Shown here piece by piece: positions 47,210 through 57,346 of a stretch of 64,000 nucleotides of DNA. Each line of letters opens with the position of its first letter. Position 1 is the first letter of the stretch. Position numbers and translations under genes: made by a program. The notes under the pieces were generated by a model. That model searched no databases, was not told the DNA's origin, and saw only the letters and a program-made list of their open reading frames with translations. Source of the stretch: Pseudomonas sp. MM211 (GTDB taxonomy: Bacteria; Pseudomonadota; Gammaproteobacteria; Pseudomonadales; Pseudomonadaceae). Location: assembly GCF_020386635.1 (NCBI RefSeq), contig NZ_CP081942.1, forward strand, positions 5,217,863 through 5,281,862. The letters run 5' to 3'.

Positions 47210-48136
47210 CTAGCGCCCACTTCGATCAATGACCGGTGCGTGCAGCGCCATCAGCTCGATGACCCAATCGATGAACACCCGCAACTTGGCGCTGACGTGG
47301 CGGTTCGGCGGGTAGGCGATGTACATCGGCATCGGCTCGAACTGCCAGCCCTCGAAAACGGCGACCAACTCGCCGCGTTGCACATGCTCGCACGACATGT
47401 AGTTCGGCAGCCAGAGCACGCCCAGCCCCGCCAAACCGGCGGCCAGATAGGCGTTGCCATCGTCGATTGCCAGCACATAGCGCCCCTCCACATTGACGCT
47501 TTCGCCATCACGGTGCATGACGTACGAAAACAGCTTGCCGGCCCGCGCGCGCTTGAAACCGACGATGCGGTGGTGGCTATCGGCGAGTTCCTGCGGATGC
47601 GCGGGAGTGCCGCAGCGCTGCAGGTAACTGGGCGTGGCGTAAACACCCGATTGCAGGTCACCGACGCGGCGCGCCATCAGTGACTGGTCGGTGATCTCGC
47701 CGCCGCGGATCACGCAATCGACGTTCTCGCCCACCAGGTCGATAAGGCGGTCGCTCACCCCGAGGTCGAGCTGGATATCGGGATAACGCGCATGGAAGGC
47801 CGGCAGCGCAGGTACCAGAATCATCCGCGCGAACGGGCTGGGCACATCCACGCGCAGCCGCCCGCGCGGCATGCTGGTGGCGTCCGAGAGGCTGGTTTCG
47901 GCGTCGTCCATATCGGCCAGCAGGCGCACCACCCGCTCGTAATAGGCAGCGCCGTCGGCAGTGACGTTGACCTTGCGCGTTGTGCGGTTCAGCAAGCGTA
48001 CACGCAGCCGCGCCTCGAGCTGCTGCACCAGCTGCGTGACGCTGGTCTTGCTCATGTGCAGCGTATCGGCGGCCTTGGTGAAGCTGCCGGCCTCCACTAC
48101 CCGTGCGAAGGCCCTCATCGCGTCGAATCGATCCAC
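47210..48136 (-). CDS. LysR-family transcriptional regulator
   Basis: 308 residues: N-terminal winged helix (MRAFARVVEAGSFTKAADTLHMSKTSVTQLVQQLEARLRVRLLNRTTRKV) and the periplasmic-binding-like effector domain (GRLRVDVPSPFARMILVPAL, then FHARYPDIQLDLGVSDRLIDLVGENVDCVIRGG). It is of the CrgA/DmlR-type subgroup common in Pseudomonas. It is divergent from the RidA-like gene with a 125-base gap, so that gene is the likeliest target. Confidence 0.92.
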   Translation of the reverse strand: MDRFDAMRAFARVVEAGSFTKAADTLHMSKTSVTQLVQQLEARLRVRLLNRTTRKVNVTADGAAYYERVVRLLADMDDAETSLSDATSMPRGRLRVDVPSPFARMILVPALPAFHARYPDIQLDLGVSDRLIDLVGENVDCVIRGGEITDQSLMARRVGDLQSGVYATPSYLQRCGTPAHPQELADSHHRIVGFKRARAGKLFSYVMHRDGESVNVEGRYVLAIDDGNAYLAAGLAGLGVLWLPNYMSCEHVQRGELVAVFEGWQFEPMPMYIAYPPNRHVSAKLRVFIDWVIELMALHAPVIDRSGR

Positions 48137-48261
48137 TCTGCCACCGGTGATTATTTGGATTTCCCAAACAGTGTTGATCGAACTGGCCGGTTTATCCAGC
48201 GCGTCGGCACGCCTAGAGTGAACCCATCACTTATATGGGGCGATTGCCCAAAGGAGCCGAC

Positions 48262-48657
48262 ATGACTACTCGCGACGTGGTTTTTCCCCCAGGCCGTCAG
48301 GCCCTTTATGAGCGCAACCGCTACTCACCCGCCGTACGCTCCAATGGTTTCCTGTTCGTATCCGGCCAGGTTGGCAGCCATCCCGACGGCTCCCCCGAGC
48401 CGGATCTGAAAGCTCAGGTTCGCCTGGCCTTCGAGAACCTCAACGCGGTTCTCAAGGCCGCCGATTGCACCTTCGATGACGTCGTCGATGTGACAGTGTT
48501 CATCGTCAACCCCGAACAACGTTTCGAGACCATCTGGGAGGTCGTTCCAGACTACTGGGGCGAGGCACCGCATCCGAACATCACCTGCGTGGGCGTGACC
48601 TGGCTGTATGGCTTCCAGTTCGAGATCAAGGTGATCGCCAAGCTGCCAACAGCCTGA
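48262..48657 (+). CDS. RidA/YjgF-family protein
   Basis: 131-residue protein of the RidA superfamily: YSPAVRSNGFLFVSGQVGSHPDGSPEPDLKAQVRLAFENLNAVLKAADCTFDDVVDVTVFI and GVTWLYGFQFEIKVIAKLP. Archetypal RidA hydrolyses reactive enamines and imines with a C-terminal-region arginine. At the place where that Arg should align (before IKVIAKLP) I see none, so deaminase activity is doubtful and it may belong to another Rid subgroup. ATG 48262 is chosen by homology with AAAGGAG upstream. It is divergent from the LysR gene. Confidence 0.88.
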   Translation: MTTRDVVFPPGRQALYERNRYSPAVRSNGFLFVSGQVGSHPDGSPEPDLKAQVRLAFENLNAVLKAADCTFDDVVDVTVFIVNPEQRFETIWEVVPDYWGEAPHPNITCVGVTWLYGFQFEIKVIAKLPTA

Positions 48658-48787
48658 TCGACGAACCTCCTGCACTCGGTAACGGCGCGGACGGTCAGAC
48701 GCTTGCTGCGGCGGTGTGTGATACACTTTGCGGCGGCCACAAGCTGCCCACCCGCCACCGCAGCCCCTACCGGAGCCGAGATTTTCG

Positions 48788-49840
48788 ATGTCCGATACCG
48801 CCTCGCCCAAACCCGTTGCCAGCGGCGACAAATTCCGCACCGTTCAGGGTATTACCGCCATCAAGGACGGCCAAAAGCGTCGTACCTCGAGCGAGCCCCA
48901 GGTTTATGAACCCAAGCCAAACTGGTTAAGGGTCAAGGCTCCGACCGGCAGTCGCTTCGAAGCGGTCAAGCGCAATGTCAGCGAGCACCGCCTCAGCACC
49001 GTGTGCCAGGAATCCCACTGCCCGAACATGGGTGAGTGCTGGTCAAACGGCACGGCCACGATCATGTTGATGGGCTCGGTCTGCACCCGTGCCTGCCGCT
49101 TCTGTGCGGTGGACACCGGTAACCCGAACGGCTGGTTGGACAAGGAAGAGCCACAGAACACCGCCAAGTCGGTGGAGCTGATGGCCCTGCGTTACATCGT
49201 GCTGACCTCGGTGGATCGTGATGACCTGCCGGACGGCGGTGCCGCGCACTACGCAGCCTGCGTCCAGGCAATCAAGGCCAACACGCCGCAAGTGGTCGTG
49301 GAAGCGCTGACCCCCGACTTCGACGGCGACCTGCCGTCCATCGAGCGCGTGGTGGATTCCGGTCTCGAAGTGTTCGCTCAGAACGTCGAGACAGTCGAAC
49401 GCTTGACCCGCGAAGTACGCGATCCTCGCGCCGGCTACCGCAAGACCCTCGACGTACTGGCCCACGCCAAGCGCCATCGCCCGGACGTGCTCACCAAAAC
49501 CAGTCTGATGCTCGGCCTGGGCGAGACCGACGACGAAGTGTTCGAAGCGATGGAAGATATGCGCGCCGTGGGCGTGGATATCCTCACCCTGGGTCAGTAC
49601 CTGCAGCCGACCCGCAATCACCTGACGGTAAAGCGCTGGGTGAGCCCGGACGAATTCAACCGATTCCGCGAGATCGGCCTGCAGATGGGCTTCATGGAAG
49701 TGGCAGCCGGCCCTCTGGTGCGCTCCAGCTATCGGGCGGACAAGGTGTTCGAGAAGAACAATCTGGGCCTGGCAGCGCCAGTACCGGTGCCTGGCCAGCA
49801 GGTCAACACCAGCCTGATTCCTGCGCTGAACGTCAACTGA
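48788..49840 (+). CDS. lipA: Lipoyl synthase
   Basis: Radical-SAM enzyme inserting two sulfur atoms into the octanoyl group on lipoyl domains. The 350-residue protein has the auxiliary cluster cysteines Cys73, Cys78 and Cys84 ([15 protein letters not shown]) and the radical-SAM cysteines Cys99, Cys103 and Cys106 ([15 protein letters not shown]). The rest of the barrel includes [14 protein letters not shown] and [19 protein letters not shown] 48788 is chosen by homology. lipB is convergent rather than upstream on the same strand. Confidence 0.97.
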   Translation: MSDTASPKPVASGDKFRTVQGITAIKDGQKRRTSSEPQVYEPKPNWLRVKAPTGSRFEAVKRNVSEHRLSTVCQESHCPNMGECWSNGTATIMLMGSVCTRACRFCAVDTGNPNGWLDKEEPQNTAKSVELMALRYIVLTSVDRDDLPDGGAAHYAACVQAIKANTPQVVVEALTPDFDGDLPSIERVVDSGLEVFAQNVETVERLTREVRDPRAGYRKTLDVLAHAKRHRPDVLTKTSLMLGLGETDDEVFEAMEDMRAVGVDILTLGQYLQPTRNHLTVKRWVSPDEFNRFREIGLQMGFMEVAAGPLVRSSYRADKVFEKNNLGLAAPVPVPGQQVNTSLIPALNVN

Positions 49841-49843
49841 TCA

Positions 49844-49912
49844 CCTGGTATCGCTACGCTCAAGTTGACCAGGCTCATCCGTAGCCTGGCGTTGAGCGCA
49901 GCGATACCCAGG
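49844..49912. repeat. Inverted pair of REP-like palindromes (REPIN/BIME-like)
   Basis: Two copies of the TTGAGCG-N-AGCGATACC-AGG element face each other: one inverted at 49844-49873, one direct at 49881-49912. They lie in the gap between the convergent ends of lipA and lipB. The single copy at 39884-39914 shares the core. Confidence 0.8.
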
Positions 49913-49954
49913 GAAAACACTCTACGGCAACTGCGCTAGCGCAAAGTTCGCCGG

Positions 49955-50581
49955 CTACTGCCCATACCCCAAACGCTGACGAAGAGCCTGCTCAAGGCGC
50001 TCGGCAACCTCGTCGAAACGCAGCGGCGCGTCCAACTGATCCCTGAGCTGCGTCATTTTCAATCCGGCATAACCGCACGGGTTGATGCGCTGGAACGGAC
50101 GCATGTCCATGTCAACATTGAGCGCCAGGCCGTGGAACGAGCAGCCACGGCGCACACGCAGGCCCAGCGAAGCGATCTTGTCGCCATTGACATACACACC
50201 CGGTGCATCTGCCTTGGGCGCGGCTTCGACGCCATAGCTCGCTAACACATCGACCAGCGTCTGCTCCATGGCACTGACCAGCTCACGCACGCCCAGATCC
50301 AGGCGGCGCAGATCCAGCATCAGATAAGCCACCAGTTGGCCTGGCCCGTGATAAGTCACCTGCCCGCCGCGCTCCACCTGAATCACCGGAATGTCACCGG
50401 GGGCCAGTAGATGCTCGGGCTTGCCGGCCTGACCTTGGGTGAATACCTGCGGGTGCTGCAACAGCCAGATCTCATCCGGCGTGGCATCGTCGCGCTCAGC
50501 AGTCAGCGTGCGCATCGCCTCCAGGGTTGGCAGATACTCCACGACCCCGAGATGACGCACGATAAGCTCGGCTGCTGCCAC
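49955..50581 (-). CDS. lipB: Octanoyl-[ACP]:protein N-octanoyltransferase
   Basis: Transfers octanoate from acyl carrier protein to lipoyl domains; LipA completes the cofactor. The 208-residue protein has [46 protein letters not shown] (active-site region), [25 protein letters not shown] (catalytic Lys and the CSFHG motif) and [14 protein letters not shown] (Cys). The start is GTG at 50581, overlapping the stop of the ybeD-like gene by one base. Confidence 0.96.
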   Translation of the reverse strand: MAAAELIVRHLGVVEYLPTLEAMRTLTAERDDATPDEIWLLQHPQVFTQGQAGKPEHLLAPGDIPVIQVERGGQVTYHGPGQLVAYLMLDLRRLDLGVRELVSAMEQTLVDVLASYGVEAAPKADAPGVYVNGDKIASLGLRVRRGCSFHGLALNVDMDMRPFQRINPCGYAGLKMTQLRDQLDAPLRFDEVAERLEQALRQRLGYGQ

Positions 50582-50859
50582 TACAGCACCATTTGCACGC
50601 GGCCGGTGGCGCGCAGGTCGACATGGATCGACTGCAGCTGCTCGACGCCGGTAGCGGTGATCAGCACCTGCACGGACAGGAAGCGGCCGTTGCGGCTGTC
50701 CCGCGTGACCAGGGTGCCGGCATCGAGATCCGGCGCGTGGCGCTGGATGACCTCGATCACCATGTCAGTGAAGCCGTCACCGGCCTCGCCGATCACCTTG
50801 ATCGGGTAGTTCGGGCAGGGGAATTCGATTTTCGGAGCTTGTACGTCGGTATCGGTCAT
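50581..50859 (-). CDS. ybeD: YbeD/DUF493-family small regulatory-type protein
   Basis: 92-residue ACT-like-fold protein: [53 protein letters not shown] and [11 protein letters not shown]. The family has no proven function but is always found beside lipB and dacA. ATG 50859 matches family length. The longer open frame to 50907 runs through the dacA terminator and is not used. Confidence 0.9.
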   Translation of the reverse strand: MTDTDVQAPKIEFPCPNYPIKVIGEAGDGFTDMVIEVIQRHAPDLDAGTLVTRDSRNGRFLSVQVLITATGVEQLQSIHVDLRATGRVQMVL

Positions 50860-50881
50860 GATGTTCACTGATCCAAAATGA

Positions 50882-50903
50882 AACGCCCTCGGGTCGAGGG
50901 CGT
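50882..50903 (-). terminator. Hairpin after dacA
   Basis: AACGCCCTCG/CGAGGGCGTT stem with a 2-3 base loop, followed on the minus strand by TTTCATTTT. It likely reduces read-through from dacA into ybeD-lipB. Confidence 0.6.
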
Positions 50904-50927
50904 TCATCGAAACATGGGGACGAGCTG

Positions 50928-52103
50928 TCAGTTAAACAACCCGTAGAAGAACAGACGAATGCTATCCCACAGGCTGCGGAAGAAGCCACCCTCCTCGACG
51001 GCTTCCAGCGCCACCAGATCAGCACTGTGCACCACTTGGTCATCCATCTTCACTTCGACCTTGCCGATCACGTCGCCCTGGGCGATGGGAGCGGTGATCT
51101 GCGGGTTGAGGGTCATGCTGGCCTGCAGCTTCTCCAGCTGGCCTTTTGGCAAGGTCAGGGTCAGATCCTGAGCCAGACCGGCCTTGACCTGAGCGGTCTG
51201 GCCTTTCCACACCTGGGCCTGCGCCAGCTCGGCGCCCTTCTGATAGAAGGTGCGGGTTTCGAAGAAGCGGAAACCATAGGTCAGCAGCTTCTGGGTTTCA
51301 GCGGCGCGAGCACGTTCGCTATCGGTACCGAATACCGAGGTGATCATCCGTGCGCCGTCACGTACAGCCGAAGCCACCAGGCAGAAGCCGGCTTCATTGG
51401 TGTGGCCAGTTTTCAGGCCATCGACAGTGCGGTCACGCCACAGCAGCAGGTTACGGTTAGGCTGCTTGATGTTGTTCCAGAGAAACTCTTTCTGCGAGTA
51501 GATCGCATAGTGCTCGGCATCTTCATTGATGATGGCGCGCGCCAGGATGGCCATGTCATGGGCACTGGAGTAGTGCTCGGGGTGCGGCAGACCGGTGGCG
51601 TTCATGAAGTGGCTGTTCTTCATGCCCAGGCGTTCGGCAGTGGCGTTCATCATGTCGGCGAAGGCGTCTTCACTACCGGCAATGTGCTCGGCGATGGCGA
51701 TGCTGGCGTCGTTGCCGGACTGAATGATGATGCCATGCAGCAGGTCGTCGACCGAGGCCTGGCTATTCACCGGCAGGAACATGGTGGAGCCACCAGAAGC
51801 GGCACCACCCGTACGCCAGGCATGCTCACTGATGGTGACCATGTCCTGCTCGCCGATCTTGCCGTTGCGGATTTCCAGGGTGGCGATGTAAGCGGTCATC
51901 AGCTTGGTCAGACTGGCTGGCGGCAGACGCTCGTCACCATTGTTATCGATAAGGACGTTGCCGCTGGCGCCATCCATCAGCACATAGGACTTGGCTGCCA
52001 GTTGCGGCGGAGCCGGCAACGGCGCTTGGTTGGCCCAGACGCTGGAGGCGCCGAGCAACATAAGTGACAGGAAGATGCGTTGCGCGAAGCTGGTGATTTT
52101 CAT
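50928..52103 (-). CDS. dacA: D-alanyl-D-alanine carboxypeptidase (PBP5/6 type)
   Basis: Trims the terminal D-Ala from peptidoglycan stem peptides. The 391-residue protein has a signal peptide cleaved after VWA, SLTKLM (SxxK nucleophile), SGN (SxN) and KTGHTNEAG (KTG), plus a C-terminal beta domain. A membrane-anchoring amphipathic tail ([17 protein letters not shown]) completes the PBP5 pattern. P. aeruginosa names this orthologue dacC. It lies between rlpA and ybeD in the rod-shape cluster. Confidence 0.95.
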   Translation of the reverse strand: MKITSFAQRIFLSLMLLGASSVWANQAPLPAPPQLAAKSYVLMDGASGNVLIDNNGDERLPPASLTKLMTAYIATLEIRNGKIGEQDMVTISEHAWRTGGAASGGSTMFLPVNSQASVDDLLHGIIIQSGNDASIAIAEHIAGSEDAFADMMNATAERLGMKNSHFMNATGLPHPEHYSSAHDMAILARAIINEDAEHYAIYSQKEFLWNNIKQPNRNLLLWRDRTVDGLKTGHTNEAGFCLVASAVRDGARMITSVFGTDSERARAAETQKLLTYGFRFFETRTFYQKGAELAQAQVWKGQTAQVKAGLAQDLTLTLPKGQLEKLQASMTLNPQITAPIAQGDVIGKVEVKMDDQVVHSADLVALEAVEEGGFFRSLWDSIRLFFYGLFN

Positions 52104-52239
52104 CCGTCTCTCTAAATCGCTGATGGTCGAACAGGCCCTTGCGGGCAAGTATGAAATGTCATCGCCGCACGGTGACGGCGATTCACTGCTTAGTCAGGCG
52201 GCTGGCCGATTAGTTGCCAGCGTCAAAGGGCTATGCCCC

Positions 52240-53254
52240 TCAGTCTGCCTTGACCAGAGTCGCTTGGCCGAGGTTGGCCACACGAATGCTTTCACGCACT
52301 CGCTCAGCCTCGACCTGGCTGTTGATCGGGCCCAGTCGCACGCGGTGCAGTATCTGCTGGTTGAGCACCACTGAGTTGATGAACACCGGGGCAGTCACCG
52401 ACTCGCTCAACTTGGACTTGAGAAGCTCCGCAGCGTCGGGATTGGCGAAGGCTCCCACTTGGAGATACAGGCCAGACGCTCCGGCTGAAGCGTTTTTTTG
52501 AGTCGATCTGCACCGGCACGGTGGCGGCGGCATGCTGCTGTGGCGGCGGCGAATACTGCTCGACCGGGGCGCTGGCTAACTGCAGCTGGGCAGCTTGTGC
52601 GGGCTGAACCTTGGCCATCTGCGGCTGCGCCAGCACCATCGGCACCGGGCGGCCTTGCTGAGCCCACCATTCAGTGGGGTCGATGCCCTCGACATGAACC
52701 TGAGCGGTGCCCTTCTCCGCATAACCGAGCTTCTTGGCGGCAGCGAAAGAGAGGTCGATGATGCGGTCGGAGTAGAACGGGCCACGGTCGTTGACGCGCA
52801 GGATCACGGACTTGCCGTTCTCCAGATTCGTCACTCGCACGTAGCTGGGCAGCGGCAGGGTCTTGTGCGCGGCGGTCATGCCGTACAGGTCGTAAGCCTC
52901 GCCGTTGGCGGTGGCCTGGCCGTGGAACTTGGTGCCGTACCAGGAAGCCGGCCCCGTTGCCTTGTAACGGCGCGCATCGGCGATCGGGTAGTACTGCTTG
53001 CCAAAGACCACGTATGGGCTGGCTTTTACCGGGCCGTAATGCGGCATCGGGATCGCGTCCTGGATCTTCGAGACGTCGACGTCCCACCAGGGTGCGCCGT
53101 CTTTATGCGGGCGGTTGAAATCGCCTGGGCCGGAAACCGACCCACCTGAGTCCTGCACCGGCGAGGTGCCGGTTGGCGCGCGACTGGAAGAGCAGCTCGC
53201 CAGCATCAGTGCAAGGATGCCGCACGCGGCCAGCTTGAACGGCAAACCCGTCAT
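52240..53254 (-). CDS. rlpA: Septal-ring lytic transglycosylase RlpA, frameshifted at an A7 run
   Basis: RlpA cleaves denuded glycan strands at the septum. The N-terminal part has a lipobox (LMLASC), then the double-psi barrel (GPASWYGTKFHGQATANGEAYDLYGMTAAHKTLPLPSYVRVTNLENGKSVILRVNDRGPF, with catalytic Asp and the preceding Glu/His region). The SPOR domain (SGLYLQVGAFANPDAAELLKSKL to SIRVANLGQATLV) is in another frame. The switch is at the A7 run (+ strand T at 52493-52499): with six A the sequence reads QIDSKNASAGASGLYLQ and the protein is 337 residues. Its first ATG overlaps the mltB stop by 4 bases. Confidence 0.93.
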
Positions 53255-54273
53255 TGATTGGCACCTCGGGCCTGAACCAGCAACTCGGACAACTGATTGA
53301 CCGCCATGGCGTACATCACGCTGCGGTTATAGCGAGTGATGACATAGAAATTCGGCTGACCGATCCAGTACTCGGCACCCTCGGCGCCTTCGAGGCGGAA
53401 CGCGGTAACCGGCAGGTCATCGGCGAGCACGTCATTGCTCGACCAGCCCAGTGCGCGCAGTTCACCCACGTTCTTTTCCGGATCGAGACCGGCGCTCAGG
53501 CCCTGATCGACCTGATCGCCCTTGACCGTGGCAAGACTAGCCACCGGTTGGCCCGGCTGCCAGTTATGACGCTTGAAGTAGCTGGCAACGCTGCCGATGG
53601 CATCGGTCGGGTTGCTCCAGATATTGATGTGGCCGTCGCCGTCGAAATCCACCGCATAGGCGCGGAAGCTGCTCGGCATGAACTGCGGCAGGCCCATGGC
53701 ACCGGCATACGATCCCTTCAGACTGGCTGGGTCGACCTGTTCTTCACGGGTAAGCATGAGGAACTCGCGCAGTTCCTTGCGGAAGAACGGCGCGCGCGGC
53801 GGGTAATCGAAAGCCAGGGTCGACAGCGCGTCGATCACCCGGTAACTGCCGGTGTTGCCACCGTAGGAGGTTTCCACGCCGATGATGGCGACGATGATCT
53901 CGGCTGGCACGCCGTATTCTTTCTCGGCACGCGCCAAGGCTTCAGCATGCTCGTTCCAGAACGCCACGCCTTTGTTGATGCGCGCGTCGGTGATGAAGAT
54001 CGGCCGATATTCCTTCCACGGCTTGACCCGCTCGGCGGGACGCGAAATGGCGTCGAGAATGGCCTGCTTGCGCTCCACACCGGTAAACAGCGTGCTCAGT
54101 TGCTCGCTGGCGAAGCCGTAGTCACGGGTCATCTCGGTGATGAACTCGCCCACTTGTGGCGAGTTGGCATACTCGTTGGCAGCCATCGCCTGAGGAGCAC
54201 CGAACAGGCCGGCAACCGCCAGCCAGTGTGCATGTCGTGCTGCCCAGCCACGCAAAATCTGCATTGAATTCAT
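53251..54273 (-). CDS. mltB: Membrane-bound lytic transglycosylase B
   Basis: Family 3 lytic transglycosylase that cleaves peptidoglycan to anhydromuramyl products. The 340-residue protein has a signal peptide (ending APQAMA), the catalytic Glu in VAIIGVETSYGGNTG, YAGAMGLPQFMPSSFRAYAVDFDGDGHINIW and SVASYFKRHNWQPGQPV. ATG 54273 is used; ATG 54264 three codons on is also possible. P. aeruginosa calls the orthologue sltB1. It lies between rodA and rlpA. Confidence 0.94.
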   Translation of the reverse strand: MNSMQILRGWAARHAHWLAVAGLFGAPQAMAANEYANSPQVGEFITEMTRDYGFASEQLSTLFTGVERKQAILDAISRPAERVKPWKEYRPIFITDARINKGVAFWNEHAEALARAEKEYGVPAEIIVAIIGVETSYGGNTGSYRVIDALSTLAFDYPPRAPFFRKELREFLMLTREEQVDPASLKGSYAGAMGLPQFMPSSFRAYAVDFDGDGHINIWSNPTDAIGSVASYFKRHNWQPGQPVASLATVKGDQVDQGLSAGLDPEKNVGELRALGWSSNDVLADDLPVTAFRLEGAEGAEYWIGQPNFYVITRYNRSVMYAMAVNQLSELLVQARGANQ

Positions 54274-54281
54274 AACCCCAA

Positions 54282-55433
54282 TCAAGCCTGAGCAATCCAC
54301 TTACGGTGCGTGTGGATCGACATCAGAATTCCGAAACCCGACAACAACGTAATCAACGACGTGCCGCCATAACTGATAAACGGCAGCGGCACACCCACTA
54401 CCGGCAACAAACCACTGACCATGCCGATATTGATGAAGACATAGACAAAGAAGGTCATGGTCAAACCACCGGCGAGCAGCTTACCGAACAGCGCCTGCGC
54501 TTGCACGGTAATCACCAGACCGCGTGCAATCAACAGAATGTACAAAAGCAGCAACAGACAGACACCAATCAGGCCGAATTCTTCGGCTAGAACGGCAATG
54601 ATGAAGTCCGTATGGCTCTCCGGCAAAAAATCCAGGTGCGACTGGGTGCCTAGCAGCCAGCCCTTGCCAAACACGCCACCAGAGCCGATCGCCGCCTTCG
54701 ACTGGATGATGTTCCAGCCAGCACCGAGCGGATCGCTCTCCGGGTTGATGAAGGTCAGCACCCGACGCTTCTGGTAGTCGTGCATGACGAAGAACCACAT
54801 GGCTACGGCAATCGGCGCGATGGCTGCGACCGCACCAGCGATCCAGCGCCACTGCAGCCCGGCAATGAACAGCACGAAGGCGCCGGAGGCAAGAATCAAC
54901 AGCGAGGTGCCGAGGTCGGGCTGCAGCAGGATCAGCACGAACGGCGTGACGATCAGCCCGAGGCTCACGGCCACATGCTTGAGGCTGGGTGGTAGCGTAC
55001 GTTTGGAGAGGTACCAGGCCATGGTCGCCGGCATCAGGATCTTCATGAATTCCGACGGCTGGAAGCGGATCACCCCAGGAATGTTGATCCAGCGTGTGGC
55101 ACCCATGGCGTTGTGACCCATGACGTCCACCACCACCAGCAAACCGACACCGCACAGGTAACCCAGCGGCACCCAGCGGGCCATGAAGCGCGGTTCGAAC
55201 TGGGCGATGACCACCATCGCCACCAGGCCGATACCAAAAGAGCTGGCTTGCTTCATAAGCAGGTCGACGTTCTTGCCACTGGCCGAATAAAGGATAAACA
55301 GGCTGCCGGTGGCCAGCAGCAATAACAGCAGCAGCAGAATGCCGTCGATGTGCAGGCGCTGCAGCAGACTGGAGCGACGCCGCAGAACGTCGTCAGTGGA
55401 AAGCGTGCGGTCGAAGCTACCGGTCAGGCTCAT
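54282..55433 (-). CDS. rodA: Rod-shape peptidoglycan polymerase RodA
   Basis: SEDS-family glycan polymerase of the elongasome, working with PBP2. The 383-residue membrane protein has about ten helices and the SEDS blocks WINIPGVIRFQPSEFMKI, LILLQPDLGTSLLIL (with the catalytic-site Asp), AIGSGGVFGKGWLLGTQSHLDFLPESHTDFI and LPFISYGGTSLI. It overlaps the mrdA stop by 4 bases, so the pair is translationally coupled. Confidence 0.97.
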   Translation of the reverse strand: MSLTGSFDRTLSTDDVLRRRSSLLQRLHIDGILLLLLLLLATGSLFILYSASGKNVDLLMKQASSFGIGLVAMVVIAQFEPRFMARWVPLGYLCGVGLLVVVDVMGHNAMGATRWINIPGVIRFQPSEFMKILMPATMAWYLSKRTLPPSLKHVAVSLGLIVTPFVLILLQPDLGTSLLILASGAFVLFIAGLQWRWIAGAVAAIAPIAVAMWFFVMHDYQKRRVLTFINPESDPLGAGWNIIQSKAAIGSGGVFGKGWLLGTQSHLDFLPESHTDFIIAVLAEEFGLIGVCLLLLLYILLIARGLVITVQAQALFGKLLAGGLTMTFFVYVFINIGMVSGLLPVVGVPLPFISYGGTSLITLLSGFGILMSIHTHRKWIAQA

Positions 55434-57334
55434 GGATGCTTCACCTCTGCGTTAAGCGGTACCGACGCACCGGGCGTGGCATATTCGGCCTTGAGTTGGC
55501 CGTTCTCGTCGAGCAGCCAGGCATCCATCACCTGCTTGACCACCGGAGCGCCAACGCCGGAGCCAGACTCACCGTTCTCGACCATCACCGCCACGACGAT
55601 CTGCGGGTTGTCCGCCGGGGCGAAACCGACGAACAGGGCGTGGTCACGATGGCGTTCCTGCACCTTGCTGCGGTCGTACTTCTCGCCCTGCTTGATGGCC
55701 ACGACCTGTGCCGTGCCGCTCTTGCCGGCAATTCGGTAGGCCGCAGCATCGCCGACCTTACGCGCCGTACCCCGTGCACCGTGCATCACCGCCTCCATGC
55801 CGAGACGCGCGTAATCCCAGGATTTGGGATCGCGCAGCACGATATCCGGAATCGGATCCGGATCATGCGGCAAACTGCCGTCGATGGTTCTCGCCAAATG
55901 CGGACGAATCCACTTGCCCTTGGTGGCCATCAGCGCAGTGGCCTGGGCCAGTTGCAGCGGCGTGGTCTGCATATAACCCTGGCCAATGCCGAGAATCAGC
56001 GTTTCGCCCGGATACCAGGGCTGACGGTAGCGCGCACGCTTCCAGTCACGCGACGGCATCAGACCGGCGGTTTCCTCGAACATGTCCAGGGACACCCGCT
56101 GACCAATCCCGAAACGGGTCATGTAGTCATGCAGGCGATCAATGCCCATCTTGTGGGCCAGATCGTAAAAGTAAGTGTCGTTGGAGCGCATGATCGCCAG
56201 GTTGAGATCTACCCAGCCATCGCCGGTGCGGTTCCAGTTGCGGTATTTGTGGCTGTGGTTAGCCAACTGATAGAAGCCCGGGTCGAAGACCCGTGACGTT
56301 GGGGTAACAACCCCGGCATCCAGGCCGGCCACCGCGACCATCGGTTTGATGGTCGAACCTGGCGGATACAAACCACGCAGCACGCGGTTATAGAGTGGCC
56401 GGTCGATGGAGTCGCGCAGCTCAGCGTAGGCCTTGAAGCTGATCCCGGTTACGAAGGGATTGGGATCGAAACTCGGCTGGCTGACCATGGCCAGCACCTC
56501 GCCCGTCGAAGGCTGGATCGCCACTACCGCACCGCGCCGACCGCCGAGCGCTTGCTCGGCGACTTCCTGCAGGTGCACATCGAGGGTCAGCATCACATCC
56601 TTGCCGGGCAATGGGTCGGTGCGATTGAGCACACGCAGTACGCGGCCACGGGCATTGGTCTCGACTTCTTCGTAGCCGACCTTACCGTGCAATTGATCTT
56701 CGTAAAAACGCTCGATACCCGTCTTGCCGATATGGTGAGTACCGCTGTACTCAACCGGGTCGAGTTCCTTGAGCTCGCGCTCGTTGATGCGCCCCACATA
56801 GCCGACTGAATGAGCGAAGTGCTCGCGCTGCGGATAATGCCGCACCAACTGGGCCACCACCTCGACGCCGGGCAGGCGGAACTGGTTCACCGCTAACCGA
56901 GCGATCTGCTCTTCGCTCAACTCGAACAGCACCGGCACCGGCTCGAACGGCCGCCGCCCCTGACGCACACGCTTTTCGAACAGCTCGCGATCATCGGGAG
57001 CGAGCTCCAGCACCTCGACGATCACATCCAGTACCTGCTCCCAATCACCGGCGCGCTCGCGGGTAAGGGTCAGGCTGAAACTGGGCCGGTTGTCGGCGAT
57101 GATCACCCCGTTGCGGTCGTAGATCAGCCCGCGATTGGGCGGAATCGGCTGCACGTGGATGCGGTTGTTCTCCGCCAGCGTGGAGTGATACTCGTACTGA
57201 ATCACCTGCAGGTAATACATGCGGGCGATCAGCACCAGCGTCAGCACCAGAAAAACCGCGCCACCGACCAGCGCGCGCTTGCGAATGAGGCGCGCGTCCT
57301 TCTCGTGGTCTTTGAGGCGAATCGGCTGGGGCAT
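55430..57334 (-). CDS. mrdA: Penicillin-binding protein 2 (transpeptidase)
   Basis: Elongation-specific transpeptidase partnered with RodA. The 634-residue protein has a short cytoplasmic start and one helix (ALVGGAVFLVLTLVLIARMYYL). A dimerisation/pedestal domain (PNRGLIYDRNGVIIADNRPSFSL) and the transpeptidase domain with PPGSTIKPM (SxxK), MRSNDTYFYDLA (SxN position) and AGKSGTAQVV (KTG variant) follow. Pseudomonas often names it pbpA. rlmH lies 12 bases upstream. Confidence 0.96.
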   Translation of the reverse strand: MPQPIRLKDHEKDARLIRKRALVGGAVFLVLTLVLIARMYYLQVIQYEYHSTLAENNRIHVQPIPPNRGLIYDRNGVIIADNRPSFSLTLTRERAGDWEQVLDVIVEVLELAPDDRELFEKRVRQGRRPFEPVPVLFELSEEQIARLAVNQFRLPGVEVVAQLVRHYPQREHFAHSVGYVGRINERELKELDPVEYSGTHHIGKTGIERFYEDQLHGKVGYEEVETNARGRVLRVLNRTDPLPGKDVMLTLDVHLQEVAEQALGGRRGAVVAIQPSTGEVLAMVSQPSFDPNPFVTGISFKAYAELRDSIDRPLYNRVLRGLYPPGSTIKPMVAVAGLDAGVVTPTSRVFDPGFYQLANHSHKYRNWNRTGDGWVDLNLAIMRSNDTYFYDLAHKMGIDRLHDYMTRFGIGQRVSLDMFEETAGLMPSRDWKRARYRQPWYPGETLILGIGQGYMQTTPLQLAQATALMATKGKWIRPHLARTIDGSLPHDPDPIPDIVLRDPKSWDYARLGMEAVMHGARGTARKVGDAAAYRIAGKSGTAQVVAIKQGEKYDRSKVQERHRDHALFVGFAPADNPQIVVAVMVENGESGSGVGAPVVKQVMDAWLLDENGQLKAEYATPGASVPLNAEVKHP

Positions 57335-57346
57335 CGGAACCGCTGG

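Noticed and set aside
52493..52499. Programmed frameshifting at the A7 run in rlpA
   Set aside because: A -1 slip, the usual kind on A7, leads to the wrong frame. The conserved SPOR domain needs +1 or -2, which one surplus A explains simply.
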